Assembly: GCA_963847985.1 (NCBI GenBank)
Contig: CAWKBS010000011.1
Span: forward strand, 62,001-126,000
Direction of reading: 5' to 3'
DNA from: JAIBJN01 sp963847985
Lineage (GTDB): Bacteria; Actinomycetota; Thermoleophilia; Gaiellales; Gaiellaceae
Length of the DNA stretch: 64,000 nt
Shown in pieces: positions 8,451 through 16,667 of this stretch. The position numbers and the translations under genes were made by a program. Each line of letters opens with the position of its first letter. Position 1 is the stretch's first letter. The notes below the pieces were generated by a model. The model did not search any database, was not told the origin of the DNA, and saw only the letters and a list, made by a program, of their open reading frames with translations.

Positions 8451-8638
8451 TCGGGCGTCTCCGCGAGCTTCGCGATCTCCTCGTCGGCCTCGTGGAGGTC
8501 GCGCTGCTCGTCCTCGAGGTTCACTTCCACCTCGAACTCCGTTTCGCCGAGATCCGGGTAGAGGGCCTCGTCGAACTCGGGCCCGTCGTCCTCGCCGTGG
8601 TCCTCCTCCTCGAGGCTGATGTCCCGCGGCTCGTCCAT
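8447..8638 (-). CDS. small highly acidic hypothetical protein
   Basis: The 63-residue product is about one third Asp/Glu (LEEEDHGEDDGPEFDEAL, LEDEQRDLHEADEEI), with a helical acidic C-terminus. It is co-transcribed with the amidase-like gene through a 4-base overlap. There is no membrane segment or known domain. The length and composition suit a binding or inhibitory partner, but this is inference. Confidence 0.55.
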   Translation of the reverse strand: MDEPRDISLEEEDHGEDDGPEFDEALYPDLGETEFEVEVNLEDEQRDLHEADEEIAKLAETPE

Positions 8639-8680
8639 GCAACGCGCTTCTACAGCTTCGTGCAGTTCGTGTCAAGAACT

Positions 8681-8710
8681 GGGAGGGGGCGCCGGCGTGC
8701 GCCCCCTCCC
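8681..8710 (-). terminator. GC hairpin after the M1-type peptidase gene
   Basis: A 12-bp perfect stem (GGGAGGGGGCGC/GCGCCCCCTCCC) with a 6-base loop lies 8 bases after the stop of the peptidase gene. There is no long U tract, only CAGTTCTT downstream, so it may act with Rho or as an mRNA 3' stabiliser. Confidence 0.55.
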
Positions 8711-8718
8711 CAGAGCTG

Positions 8719-10125
8719 CTACCAGGTGGTCGGCTTGCCCGGCTGGAAGAGCCAGACGTCGAAGAACGCGTCGAGATCCATGCCGGACGCCCGCTCGGCG
8801 GCGGCGATGAAGTCGGCCGTGTTCACGTTGCCGTAGCGGTTGTCCGCGGCCCAACCGCGGATGAGCTGCCAGAACGCCAGCTCGCCGATCTTCACGCGCA
8901 GCGCCTGGATCGTCATGGCGCCGCGCTCGTAGACCGCGTTCGTGAAGAGCACGCTCGGATCCGGCAGAACGGCCGGCGGGATCTGCCAGAAGGAGCTGGT
9001 CGCGGCCCGGCTGTACGCCGTCGTGAACGCCTGCGCCGCCGTGCGCGTGCCGAGGTTCTCCGTCCACATCCACTCGGAGAAGCGGGCGAAGCCCTCGTTC
9101 AGCCACATGTCCGGCCAGACCTTCAGCGAGACCGAGTTGCCGAACCACTCGTGCGCGATCTCGTGCGCGAGCGTGTTCTGGCTCGGCATCCCCGGGTAGT
9201 TCGCCTTCGACTGCGTCTCGAGCGCGTAGCCGACGAACCCGGCGCGGTCGACGATGGCGCCGATCGCGTCGGGCGGATACGGGCCGTAGATGGACGTGAA
9301 GTACGCGTGCATCGCCGGGATGTTCGCGAGCACCGCCGGGTTCGACGTGAGGAGCGAGTCGATCGCGACGTAGTTCGGCGTCCCGTCGGCCAGCGACGTG
9401 ACCGTCAGGTTGAAGCGGCCGTTCGTGGCGGTTGCCAGGTACGGCGCCATCGGAACGGACTGACTCCAGTTCCATGTCGTCTTCCCGTTCGCGGTCGCCG
9501 TCGATACGAGGCGGCCGTTGCCGAGCGCGGTCAGCCCCTCGGGGACCGTGATCGACATGTCGAAGAGCGCCTTGTCGTTCGGATTGTCGTTGGCCGGATA
9601 CCAGCCGGGCGAGCCCTGCGGCTCGTTGACGACGTAGGCGCCGTCGTCCGTCGGGATGAAGCCCTCGATCGAGTCGTCCGGGTCGGTGATCGGCTCGACG
9701 ATGCCCTCGTACTCGACCACGACGGAGAACTGCGTCCGCTCGCGCGGCTTCTCGCGCGGGTAGACGGTCAGCTCCTGACCGGAGCGCGACCACTCGGCCG
9801 CCTCCATCTTGAAGCCCTGCTTGGTCCCGGTCTTGATGCTCGTGACCGTCATGAACTCCCGGAGGTCGAGGTTGAAGCTCTTCAGCCCCTGTGTCGCCTC
9901 GGCGACGATCGTCGCCGTGCCGACCAGCCGGTCGGTCGCCGGATCGAAGTCCAGCTTCAGCGTGTAGGACTGGACGTCGTAGCCCCCGTTTCCGGCGAGC
10001 GGGAAGAAGGGGTCTCCGAGGCCGGCGGAGCCCGGTGTGAAGCGGTTGGCGGACGCGCTCGCCGAGAACACCCCGACGGCGAGCGCGAGCGCGAGAAGGC
10101 ACAGGCCGAGGCGGCTCGTGCGCAT
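8719..10125 (-). CDS. secreted M1-family metallopeptidase (short form)
   Basis: The 468-residue protein has a signal peptide (MRTSRLGLCLLALALAVGVF...ASA), an N-terminal beta domain and a thermolysin-like catalytic domain. The zinc motif HEIAHEWFGNS lies near residue 320 and the second glutamate is in NEGFA about 20 residues later, the HExxH-x18-E pattern. The substrate-binding GxMEN motif is replaced by GYALE. The C-terminal helical domain of full M1 aminopeptidases is missing, as in other short secreted actinobacterial forms. It probably cleaves extracellular peptides. Confidence 0.85.
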   Translation of the reverse strand: MRTSRLGLCLLALALAVGVFSASASANRFTPGSAGLGDPFFPLAGNGGYDVQSYTLKLDFDPATDRLVGTATIVAEATQGLKSFNLDLREFMTVTSIKTGTKQGFKMEAAEWSRSGQELTVYPREKPRERTQFSVVVEYEGIVEPITDPDDSIEGFIPTDDGAYVVNEPQGSPGWYPANDNPNDKALFDMSITVPEGLTALGNGRLVSTATANGKTTWNWSQSVPMAPYLATATNGRFNLTVTSLADGTPNYVAIDSLLTSNPAVLANIPAMHAYFTSIYGPYPPDAIGAIVDRAGFVGYALETQSKANYPGMPSQNTLAHEIAHEWFGNSVSLKVWPDMWLNEGFARFSEWMWTENLGTRTAAQAFTTAYSRAATSSFWQIPPAVLPDPSVLFTNAVYERGAMTIQALRVKIGELAFWQLIRGWAADNRYGNVNTADFIAAAERASGMDLDAFFDVWLFQPGKPTTW

Positions 10126-10193
10126 GCGGATCCCTCCCTGATCGATTGCCTGGCTAAGTCACACTAAACGAGCGGCGCGGGCGAGCCAAACCA

Positions 10194-11072
10194 CTACTCA
10201 ACGACGAGCGGAGGGGCGACGGGCTCGATCCAGCCCTGCGCGAGCTCGAGGTCGAAGCCTTGCTGGCGCACGTTCGCGATCGCGGTTGCGAGGCACGCTC
10301 GCAACGGGCTTCCCTCGGGCGTGGCGAAGCTCCAGCCGATGTCGCCCTGGGCCGGCAGGCGACCCACGAGGACGGTGCCGGTCGTGCCGTCACGGAGGAG
10401 CTCCAGCGCAGTCGGATAGTCGATCACGAGGACGTCCACGTCCCCGTCCTTCAGAGCCGCCACCGCCTCGTCGGTGCCGTCGAAGACCGCGGTCTCGCCC
10501 CCCGGCTGGATCACCGACAGCACCGCGTCGTGGCTCGGCCCTGACGGAGCGCCGACCGCGGCCCGCCTCAGGTCGGCGAGCGTGACGCCGGTGGCCAGCA
10601 CCGACATCTCGCGCACGACCACCGCCTGCTCGACGTCGTAGTACGGCTCCGTGAAATCCATCGTCTCGTCGAGTGCGATAGTCGGCTCGAGCTGGCCGAG
10701 CGCGAAGTCCACGCCCTGCGGCCCGGCGGCGAGCACATCCTCGCGCGACACGTCCACCCAGCGCAGCTCGCCGGGCAAGAAGTGCATGAACTCCGCGACG
10801 GCCGACGCGATGCCGGGCTCGAACCCCTCCGGCGCCGGGTCCCCCGGAGCGAGCCAGGGGAGCGCCGACGGCCCTGCGGCGCCGATCGTGAGCGCGCCCG
10901 GCTCCACGAGCTCGAGCTCCTCCCGCGCGCACTGGTCGGCGAGCTCCTCCCCCGCCTCCGGCCCGGGCGTCGTCGGGGTCTCCGCGCCCCCCTCGTCCCG
11001 GTTGACGATCGCGCCCGCGACGACGACGGCGACGAGGAGCAGGAGGACGAGGAGCTTGACCCGGGTGCTCAC
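10194..11072 (-). CDS. amino-acid-type periplasmic solute-binding protein
   Basis: I choose the GTG at 11072, which overlaps the TGA of the DUF4396 gene, giving 292 residues. An uncleaved anchor or signal (KLLVLLLLVAVVVAGAIV) comes first. A family-3 extracellular solute-binding fold follows, with GIASAVAEFMHFLPGELRWVDV, the hallmark DFTEPYYD and IDYPTALELL. This resembles polar amino-acid ABC receptors, but no permease or ATPase gene adjoins. It could be a stand-alone sensor or partner of distant transporter genes. No lipobox Cys is seen. Confidence 0.7.
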   Translation of the reverse strand: MSTRVKLLVLLLLVAVVVAGAIVNRDEGGAETPTTPGPEAGEELADQCAREELELVEPGALTIGAAGPSALPWLAPGDPAPEGFEPGIASAVAEFMHFLPGELRWVDVSREDVLAAGPQGVDFALGQLEPTIALDETMDFTEPYYDVEQAVVVREMSVLATGVTLADLRRAAVGAPSGPSHDAVLSVIQPGGETAVFDGTDEAVAALKDGDVDVLVIDYPTALELLRDGTTGTVLVGRLPAQGDIGWSFATPEGSPLRACLATAIANVRQQGFDLELAQGWIEPVAPPLVVE

Positions 11073-11539
11073 CCGTGCCCGTGGTGGGCGTGGACGACCG
11101 CGTGGCCCCGGCCGCGGGAGATCAGCCAGCGGTTCACCGGGAAGGTCACGACCCACGCGACGGCGAGCGCGAAGGCGAGGCTCCACCAGAAGAGCGCGTC
11201 GCCGAGGCCCGCGTCCATCGCCCCCGGGTAGAGGAGCAGGACGGCGTTGTCCACGATCTCCATGATCGTGATCGAGACCGTGTCGGCCGCGAGGGCGATC
11301 GGCACGACCTCGCGCAGCGACAGGCCGGAGCGCAGGAGCGGCAGGCTCGTCAGGAGGTAGCCGAAGAAGAACGCGAGAACGACGGCGATGGCGATCGTCG
11401 CCAGGTCGCTCCAGCCGAGGGCCGTCCCGATCACGAAGCCGAGCACCTCGCCGATCGCGCAGCCCGTGAGGCAGTGCGTCGTCGCGCTCGCCGCGAGCCG
11501 GTTCAGCGACGGCTCGGGGGCATGGCCGGCGTGCGTCAC
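11069..11539 (-). CDS. DUF4396 membrane protein
   Basis: The GTG at 11539 overlaps the upstream TGA and gives 156 residues. Four membrane helices are visible (GCAIGEVLGFVIGTAL, IAIAVVLAFFFGYLLTSL, VVPIALAADTVSITIMEIVDN, LFWWSLAFALAVAWVVTFPVN). A His-rich N-terminus precedes the TTHCLTGCAIGE motif, and the C-terminus is HAVVHAHHGHG. This matches DUF4396, whose His and Cys residues hint at metal handling. The function is unknown. It lies between the endonuclease-fold gene and the solute-binding gene in one operon. Confidence 0.75.
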   Translation of the reverse strand: MTHAGHAPEPSLNRLAASATTHCLTGCAIGEVLGFVIGTALGWSDLATIAIAVVLAFFFGYLLTSLPLLRSGLSLREVVPIALAADTVSITIMEIVDNAVLLLYPGAMDAGLGDALFWWSLAFALAVAWVVTFPVNRWLISRGRGHAVVHAHHGHG

Positions 11540-12501
11540 CGCACCGAGAACTCGACCCAGAGCGGGTAGTGGTCGGAGAGACGCCAGGAGAGCGCCGTCT
11601 TCGTCAGGTCGCCGAGCAGAAGCGGCACGAAGTCGAAGCTCCCTGCGGCGGACGCCTGGAGCGTGAGCACCGGTCCCTCCTTCGGGTCCACGAACCACGC
11701 GATCTGGTCGTAGAACTTGTCGGCCGGGTTGCCGAAGATCGTCCGCGGCACGTCGTTCAGCTGCGGCGCCGGCTCGATCCCGGTGGACGTGAACGCGTCG
11801 AAGAGCGGGTCGCCCTGGCGGTCGACGTTGAAGTCCCCGAGCGCGATGAGGTTCTGGTTCCAGGTCCGCTCCTCCTTCGCCCAGCGCGCGAGCCACGCGG
11901 CGATCTCCCGAAGCTCGGGGATGCGCTCCTGCTCCTTCCCGTAGAGCACGTGGAGCGTTACGAGGGTGAGCTGGATCCGGTCGACCGCGAAGCTGACCGC
12001 GTACGGCGTGCGCGCGAACTGCTTGTCGAGCCCCGTGGCGTTCACGCTGGTGCCGGTCTCGATTGCGACGACGAGCTCACCGGCGAGGCCCGACGGGCGC
12101 GCGCGGCGCAGGTCGAACGCGAACGCCATCCGCTCGTTGTTCCCGGCCTTCCCGCGCGTGACGTCGGTCATGATCGTGGCCCAGTTCGGGCCGAGCGCGG
12201 ACAGGAGCGTCTGGAGCGCGGTGAGGTTTCCACGCACCTCCTGGATGGCCACGACGTCGAAGCGCGACAGGATCTCGGCGAGGCAGCGGACGTCGAAGAG
12301 GTCGCGCACGGGCTCGTCGTCCTCCTCCGAGCGCCACTTCTCGGTGAGGCCGCCGAGCGCCCGGATGTTCCACGTGCCGACGAGAAGGTTCCGGTCGAGC
12401 TGTTTCGCCGGGACCGTGGCGTCGAGCGCCTCTCGGAGCGCGAGGAACCGCTCGGCGAACGGTGCTGGAAGTGGATCGGTGATACTCGGCGTGGCTCGCA
12501 A
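11536..12501 (-). CDS. endonuclease/exonuclease/phosphatase-fold protein
   Basis: The 321-residue protein shows the family motifs in order: LLVGTWNIRALG, VVAIQEV (catalytic Glu), LVTLHVLYG, IALGDFNV (Asp and Asn) and the C-terminal LSDHYPLWVEF (Asp-His pair). It lacks a signal peptide and is probably a cytoplasmic DNase or phosphodiesterase. The frame starts at a TTG, and an internal start is possible. It is divergent from the SnoaL-like gene, leaving 41 bases for both promoters. Confidence 0.8.
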   Translation of the reverse strand: MRATPSITDPLPAPFAERFLALREALDATVPAKQLDRNLLVGTWNIRALGGLTEKWRSEEDDEPVRDLFDVRCLAEILSRFDVVAIQEVRGNLTALQTLLSALGPNWATIMTDVTRGKAGNNERMAFAFDLRRARPSGLAGELVVAIETGTSVNATGLDKQFARTPYAVSFAVDRIQLTLVTLHVLYGKEQERIPELREIAAWLARWAKEERTWNQNLIALGDFNVDRQGDPLFDAFTSTGIEPAPQLNDVPRTIFGNPADKFYDQIAWFVDPKEGPVLTLQASAAGSFDFVPLLLGDLTKTALSWRLSDHYPLWVEFSVR

Positions 12502-12542
12502 GTCTTACCACTCTGTAAGATCGCCGCGCCGCGCCCGACACC

Positions 12543-13079
12543 ATGAGCATCGACCCAGCCTCCCTCGAAGCCCGCAACAAGCTCGTCGACGAGCACGTGC
12601 AGGCCGAGGTGGAGCGCGACCTCGACAAGATCATGGAGACCTGGGGCGAGGCCCCCGATTTCGACGACGTCCCGTGGGACGAGCAGTTCACCGGGCGCGA
12701 CGGGATCCGGGAGCACTACGAGGAGCTCCTGCACGCCTTCCCCGACCTCGACATCGAGGTGCACGACCGCCACGTCACCGACCGCTTCGTCATCCTCGAG
12801 GTGACGGTCTCCGGCACGCACCTCGGCGACTGGCGCGGGCTCCCGGCCATGGGGAAGCGGATGGAGTCGCGTGTCTGCGCGCTCTACAGCTTCGACGACA
12901 AGGGCATGCTCGGCCTCGAGCGCACGTACTACGACAAGGCGAAGATCCTCGAGCAGCTCGGCATCTTCGCCGACCCGCGAACGACGACCGGCAAGGTCAT
13001 GGCCGCGATCACGCCGCCCTTCGCGGTCGTCCGCAAGTTCGGCGAGCGCTTCGTCGACCGCGTCAAGAAGCGGTTCTAG
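12543..13079 (+). CDS. SnoaL-like / ester cyclase family protein
   Basis: The 178-residue protein has a SnoaL/NTF2-like fold. An N-terminal helix is followed by FTGRDGIREHYEELLHAFPDLDIEVHDRHV, a typical polyketide-cyclase-like segment, then strands EVTVSGTHLGDWRGLPAMGKRMESRVCALYSFDDKGM and a C-terminal helix. Members bind small hydrophobic molecules. The reaction is unknown here. ATG start. Confidence 0.75.
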   Translation: MSIDPASLEARNKLVDEHVQAEVERDLDKIMETWGEAPDFDDVPWDEQFTGRDGIREHYEELLHAFPDLDIEVHDRHVTDRFVILEVTVSGTHLGDWRGLPAMGKRMESRVCALYSFDDKGMLGLERTYYDKAKILEQLGIFADPRTTTGKVMAAITPPFAVVRKFGERFVDRVKKRF

Positions 13080-13089
13080 GCTCTCGGAG

Positions 13090-13644
13090 CTAGGGGGCGC
13101 CGTACTCGGGGAACGACGCCTTGAGGCCCCGCTTCCTGCCGATCGCCGCGAGCGCGGCCCACGTCTTGCGCTGGAGGCCGAGCGGGATGCCGGGCGCGGC
13201 GATCTCCGGCGAGTAGCGGTCCATCACGAGCGCGATCTGCAGGAGCCCGCGCGGGAGGCCCGACGACGGCAGGCTGATGCGGCGGTCGCGCGAGAGCCCG
13301 AGGTACGCGCGGAAGTAGTCGTCGAGCGCGAGCGCCGGCCGCACGGTAACGAGCAGTTGCGACGAGCCCGGCGCCCGGCGGAAGCCGTGCGGCACCCTCG
13401 GCGGGATGACGACGGTCTCCCCCGGTCCCAGCGCGCGCGTCTCCCCGGCGATGTCGAGGACGAACGTCCCCTCGACGCCGGTGAACGTCTCCTCCTGCGT
13501 CGGGTGCGCGTGCGAGCGGACGAAGCCGCCGGCGCTCACATAGAGGTCGGCCTCGAGCAGCTCGCCGCCGGTCTCGGCACCGGTCTTCCGGAATACCCAC
13601 CGCTGGCCCGAGACCGGGTCGGAGACGTCTCTGGGGGCGTCCAC
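13090..13644 (-). CDS. cupin domain protein
   Basis: The 184-residue product has one cupin barrel. Motif 1 is SHAHPTQEETFTGVEGTFVL and motif 2 is VIPPRVPHGFRRA, together giving metal ligands His, His, Glu and His. The C-terminal 80 residues are helical and not part of the barrel. GTG start. It shares its strand with the VOC gene and may be an oxygenase, isomerase or sensor. Confidence 0.75.
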   Translation of the reverse strand: MDAPRDVSDPVSGQRWVFRKTGAETGGELLEADLYVSAGGFVRSHAHPTQEETFTGVEGTFVLDIAGETRALGPGETVVIPPRVPHGFRRAPGSSQLLVTVRPALALDDYFRAYLGLSRDRRISLPSSGLPRGLLQIALVMDRYSPEIAAPGIPLGLQRKTWAALAAIGRKRGLKASFPEYGAP

Positions 13645-13649
13645 CGCGC

Positions 13650-14063
13650 TCAGGCCGGCTCCACGACGACCGAGTCGGCGGAGCGCCTCGACGGGCCGTG
13701 GAAGACGGCCTCGACGTTGTTGCCGTCGGGGTCGAGGACGTAGGCCGAGTAGTAGCCCGGGTGGTAGTGGCGCTCGCCCGGGCCCCCGTTGTCCGTGCCC
13801 CCCGCGGCAAGGGCCGCCTCGTGGAAGCGCCGCACCGTCTTCTGGTCGCGCGCCTGGAGGGCGAAGTGGAGCCCTGCAGTGGGCTCGCCGTCGGCGCTAA
13901 CGAAGAGCTCGTCGGCGGCGAAGAAGCCGGGCCCTTCCATCATGATCTCCCGCCCGACTGCCGCAAGCGCCGCGGCGTAGAAGCCCTTGCTCGTCTCGAG
14001 ATCGCTCACCCTCAGATGGACGTGGTCGAGCAGGCGGCCCTGATGAAACTCCATCCCCGGCAC
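13650..14063 (-). CDS. VOC (glyoxalase/bleomycin resistance/dioxygenase) superfamily protein
   Basis: The 137-residue product has two paired beta-alpha-beta-beta-beta units. LLDHVHLRVSDLETSKGFYAAALAAVG gives the first His, and YYSAYVLDPDGNNVEAVFHG is the usual second half with a Glu ligand. GTG at 14063 or ATG at 14054 (MEFHQG) may be the start. The substrate is unknown. Its stop lies 5 bases before the cupin gene start, so they form a unit. Confidence 0.8.
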   Translation of the reverse strand: MPGMEFHQGRLLDHVHLRVSDLETSKGFYAAALAAVGREIMMEGPGFFAADELFVSADGEPTAGLHFALQARDQKTVRRFHEAALAAGGTDNGGPGERHYHPGYYSAYVLDPDGNNVEAVFHGPSRRSADSVVVEPA

Positions 14064-14196
14064 CGTCGCAGCCTATCGGGGGCCGCCGGCCTTTGACACG
14101 AGGAGAATCCCTGGCTTAATCGAAGGAGACAGAGCAGTTCTGCGGCGCCACCGCAAACCGGCTCGAGCCCGGGGTCGGCGAGAAGAAGGGGCGCAC

Positions 14197-16047
14197 TTGG
14201 CCGGCACGCAGACGATCGTCCCGTCCCGCACGGACGCCGTGCGGCAGGTTCGCGTGTCCCGAGAGATCACCAGGCTCCTCCCGATCGTCGCGCCCGTCGT
14301 CTTCGGCGGGACGCTCGTCACCGTCCTGGCGCTTTCGGCGATCTCGGCTACCGAGGTCTCGCCGGAGACGCTGGCAGGGACGATCGCGCTGCTCGTGGCG
14401 GCGACTTTCGTCGAGGCGTTCCCCGTCCCCATCGAAAACGTGCCGGTCGGCGGCACGTCGCTCGCCACGGTCTTCATCGTCGGGACCGCGGTGGTCTACG
14501 GCTGGGCCCCTGCGATCGTGGTCGGCGTTGTCACCCAGCTCCTCGTGGAGATCGTGCGCCGCCAGCCGCCGATCCGCGTGCTCTACAACAGCTCTGTCTA
14601 CGCCCTCGGCGCGGCCGCGGCCGGTGGGGTCTGCGCGGTGGTCCCGGACGGCGGCTTCGGCTGGCTCGCCCTCGAGGTCGGCCTCGCTTCGACCGCGTTC
14701 TACGCCGTGAACATCCCGCTCGTGGCCGCAGTCGTGAGCCGGTGGGCCCGCGACAGCTTCGTCGCCCTCCTGCGCCGTGCGGTCTCTTCGACCTTCATCG
14801 CCTTCGCCATCATGGCCTCGCTGACCCTGATGCTGGCGGTGCTGTGGGAGCGCTCGCCGTATCTCTCCGCAGCCCTCGTCGGCCCGCTGGCGGCGATCGC
14901 CCTCTACCAGCGGTCGGTCTTCCGCGAGCTCGAGGCGATGCGCCTGGCGCTCACCGACCCGCTCACCGGGCTCGGCAACCACCGCCACTTCCACGACCGC
15001 CTCGACAGCGACCTGACCGAGGCGGAGGACAAGGGCATGCCGCTCAGCGTCTGCCTCCTCGACGTCGACAACTTCAAGGAGCTGAACGACACCCTCGGCC
15101 ACCCGAAGGGCGACCTCGTCCTCGCCCAGGTCGCCGGCCGGCTCCGCCAGGACGGGGAGGCCTTCAGGATCGGCGGTGACGAGTTCGCGCTCCTTCTCCC
15201 CGGCCGCGACGAGCGCGAGGCGATCGCCGTGGCGGACGGGGTCCTCCGACGCGTTGCCCTTCTGGAGGCCGCTCCCGGGCTCGGCGTGCGCGTCTCTGCC
15301 GGCGTCGTCACGTACCCGCAGCTCGGGCTCGACCGCTCAGAGATCGTCACGGTCGCCGACCAGGCTCTCTACCTTGCCAAGGAGACCGGCAAGAGCAGCG
15401 TGCGCGCCTACCACCCCGACCTCGCGGCCCTCCCCCAGTTCGCGGGCCTCGGCGAGGCCCCCGACCGCGATGCGCGCCTGAAGGCGGCCGCAAGCCTCGC
15501 GCACGCCGTTGACGAGCGGGACGCCTACACGGGCCGACATTCCTACGTCGTCGCCGAGCTCTCGGCCCGCGTCGCCGAGCTGCTCGGCCTCGACGCGGAG
15601 CAGGTGGAGCTCGTCCGCCTCGCGGGCAGCCTGCACGATCTCGGCAAGCTTGCGATCCCCGAGGAGATCCTGCGCAAGCCGGAGGAGCTCACCGAGTCCG
15701 AGCTCCTCGTCCTGCGCCGTCACCCTCAGATCGGCTTCAGGATGCTCCGCTCGCTCGGCGTCGAGCCGGTCTCGACCTGGGTGCTCCATCACCACGAGCG
15801 CTGGGACGGGCACGGTTACCCGCACGGGCTCGGCGGCGAGGACATCCCGCTGGGCTCGCGCATCCTCTTCGTCACCGACGCCTACGACGCGATGACGAGC
15901 GACCGCATCTACCAGGAGCACATGGCGCACGAGGACGCGATCGCCGAGCTCGAGCGCTGTGCCGGCACTCAGTTCGACCCCCAGATCGTCGCGGTGTTCG
16001 TGAAGAGCGTGAAGCCGGCGGAGGTTCTCGCCCTGAAAAGCGACTAG
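14197..16047 (+). CDS. membrane GGDEF and HD-GYP domain protein (cyclic di-GMP turnover)
   Basis: The 616-residue protein has seven or eight hydrophobic segments in residues 1-245 (MASE-like sensor). A GGDEF domain follows with an intact GGDEF motif near 327, preceded by TDPLTGLGNHRHF. An HD-GYP domain comes next, with HDLGKLAIPEEIL near 481 and HHERWDGHGYP near 530. Both catalytic signatures look intact, so it may make and break cyclic di-GMP. No RxxD inhibitory site stands before GGDEF. TTG start with AAGGGG five bases upstream. No neighbour shows which signal it senses. Confidence 0.88.
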   Translation: MAGTQTIVPSRTDAVRQVRVSREITRLLPIVAPVVFGGTLVTVLALSAISATEVSPETLAGTIALLVAATFVEAFPVPIENVPVGGTSLATVFIVGTAVVYGWAPAIVVGVVTQLLVEIVRRQPPIRVLYNSSVYALGAAAAGGVCAVVPDGGFGWLALEVGLASTAFYAVNIPLVAAVVSRWARDSFVALLRRAVSSTFIAFAIMASLTLMLAVLWERSPYLSAALVGPLAAIALYQRSVFRELEAMRLALTDPLTGLGNHRHFHDRLDSDLTEAEDKGMPLSVCLLDVDNFKELNDTLGHPKGDLVLAQVAGRLRQDGEAFRIGGDEFALLLPGRDEREAIAVADGVLRRVALLEAAPGLGVRVSAGVVTYPQLGLDRSEIVTVADQALYLAKETGKSSVRAYHPDLAALPQFAGLGEAPDRDARLKAAASLAHAVDERDAYTGRHSYVVAELSARVAELLGLDAEQVELVRLAGSLHDLGKLAIPEEILRKPEELTESELLVLRRHPQIGFRMLRSLGVEPVSTWVLHHHERWDGHGYPHGLGGEDIPLGSRILFVTDAYDAMTSDRIYQEHMAHEDAIAELERCAGTQFDPQIVAVFVKSVKPAEVLALKSD

Positions 16048-16067
16048 CGCCGCTCCCGAGGCGGCGC
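16047..16067 (+). terminator. hairpin at the end of the GGDEF/HD-GYP gene
   Basis: A 7-bp stem (GCGCCGC/GCGGCGC) with a 7-base loop begins at the last base of the stop codon. No U tract follows, so termination strength is uncertain. Confidence 0.45.
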
Positions 16068-16096
16068 CAGTTCCAGCTCGGGTCTTGCGGAGTGAG

Positions 16097-16192
16097 CTAG
16101 CCGCCCCACTTCCAGCCGGCGGCCGGAAGCGCGGCCAGGACGAGCGCGGCGGCGACACCGATGCGGAGCGAGAGAACACGAAGGTTCGACAT
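16097..16192 (-). CDS. possible 31-residue signal-like peptide
   Basis: This short frame reads MSNLRVLSLRIGVAAALV, then LAALPAAGWKWGG and a TAG stop. Basic start, hydrophobic core and small residues resemble a signal peptide or single-helix membrane peptide. AAAGGA lies 8 bases before the ATG, a good ribosome site. It stands between the GGDEF gene and the structured element. There are no homologues to check from here. Confidence 0.4.
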   Translation of the reverse strand: MSNLRVLSLRIGVAAALVLAALPAAGWKWGG

Positions 16193-16300
16193 GCGTGAGT
16201 CCTTTCGGTTCGGGGAGAGCACTCACTCGCATCGACCGCCGCCCGGGCGCGCACGATCCCGCCGCAGGGCTAGGACCATCCCGCTTTCGGGGTAGGACTC

Positions 16301-16467
16301 AAGGAGGGGTGGGCGAGACTTCGCTCGCTGTCGGGGTGCGATGGTCGTTTCGAGGCAAGGACGCAGGGAGCGCTCGCAGCCGGAGGCTACGGGCGTGACT
16401 GAGGACGCCGTCCTCGGGGCGAGCAGCGCGGCCCGACAGCACCGCAGCTGTCTCGCCTACCCCTCCT
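16301..16467. ncRNA. candidate structured RNA or hairpin repeat, copy A
   Basis: An 18-base arm (AGGAGGGGTGGGCGAGAC, 16301-16318) pairs with 16450-16467, with one G-U. Inside are a 9-bp stem (GCTGTCGGG at 16327 with 16432-16440), a hairpin at 16370-16396 and a hairpin at 16399-16417 (CTGAGGAC/GTCCTCGG). The stretch GAGGCAAGGACGCAGGG and the GGGCG...GAGGACGC part recur in copy B at 57461, while the paired arms differ in sequence. This part of the intergenic space holds no other feature. The right arm touches the DUF3618 stop codon. The strand is unknown. Confidence 0.55.
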
Positions 16468-16667
16468 CAGTCGCCGCCGCGGCCGCGAACGATCTTGAAC
16501 GCCGCAACGGCCGCCACCCCGGCGAGCAGCGCGGCCCCGGCGATCATCGGGATCCGCCGCGCGCTGTGCACATCGCCCTTGAGGTCGGCAATGGCGCCGA
16601 CGAGCTGCTCTCGCTCGGCGCTGAGCTGCTGCCGAACCTCCTCCGTCCCTCGTCGCTCAGGGTCCAT
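16467..16667 (-). CDS. DUF3618-like small membrane protein
   Basis: The ATG at 16667 (GAGGTG upstream) gives 66 residues. A charged helical N-terminus (RRGTEEVRQQLSAEREQLVGAIADLKGDV) leads to one membrane helix (MIAGAALLAGVAAVAAF) and a basic tail. This matches DUF3618, usually found with holin-like phage-resistance or cell-envelope genes in actinobacteria. It overlaps the end of the holin-like gene by 11 bases. Confidence 0.7.
   Translation of the reverse strand: MDPERRGTEEVRQQLSAEREQLVGAIADLKGDVHSARRIPMIAGAALLAGVAAVAAFKIVRGRGGD

Noticed and set aside
16301..16467. Reading the structured element as a cyclic di-GMP (GEMM) riboswitch
   Set aside because: It shares short ACGCA strings and lies near a GGDEF gene, but the conserved GEMM core order is not present, and the element has long closing stems and lies at gene 3' ends in copy A.
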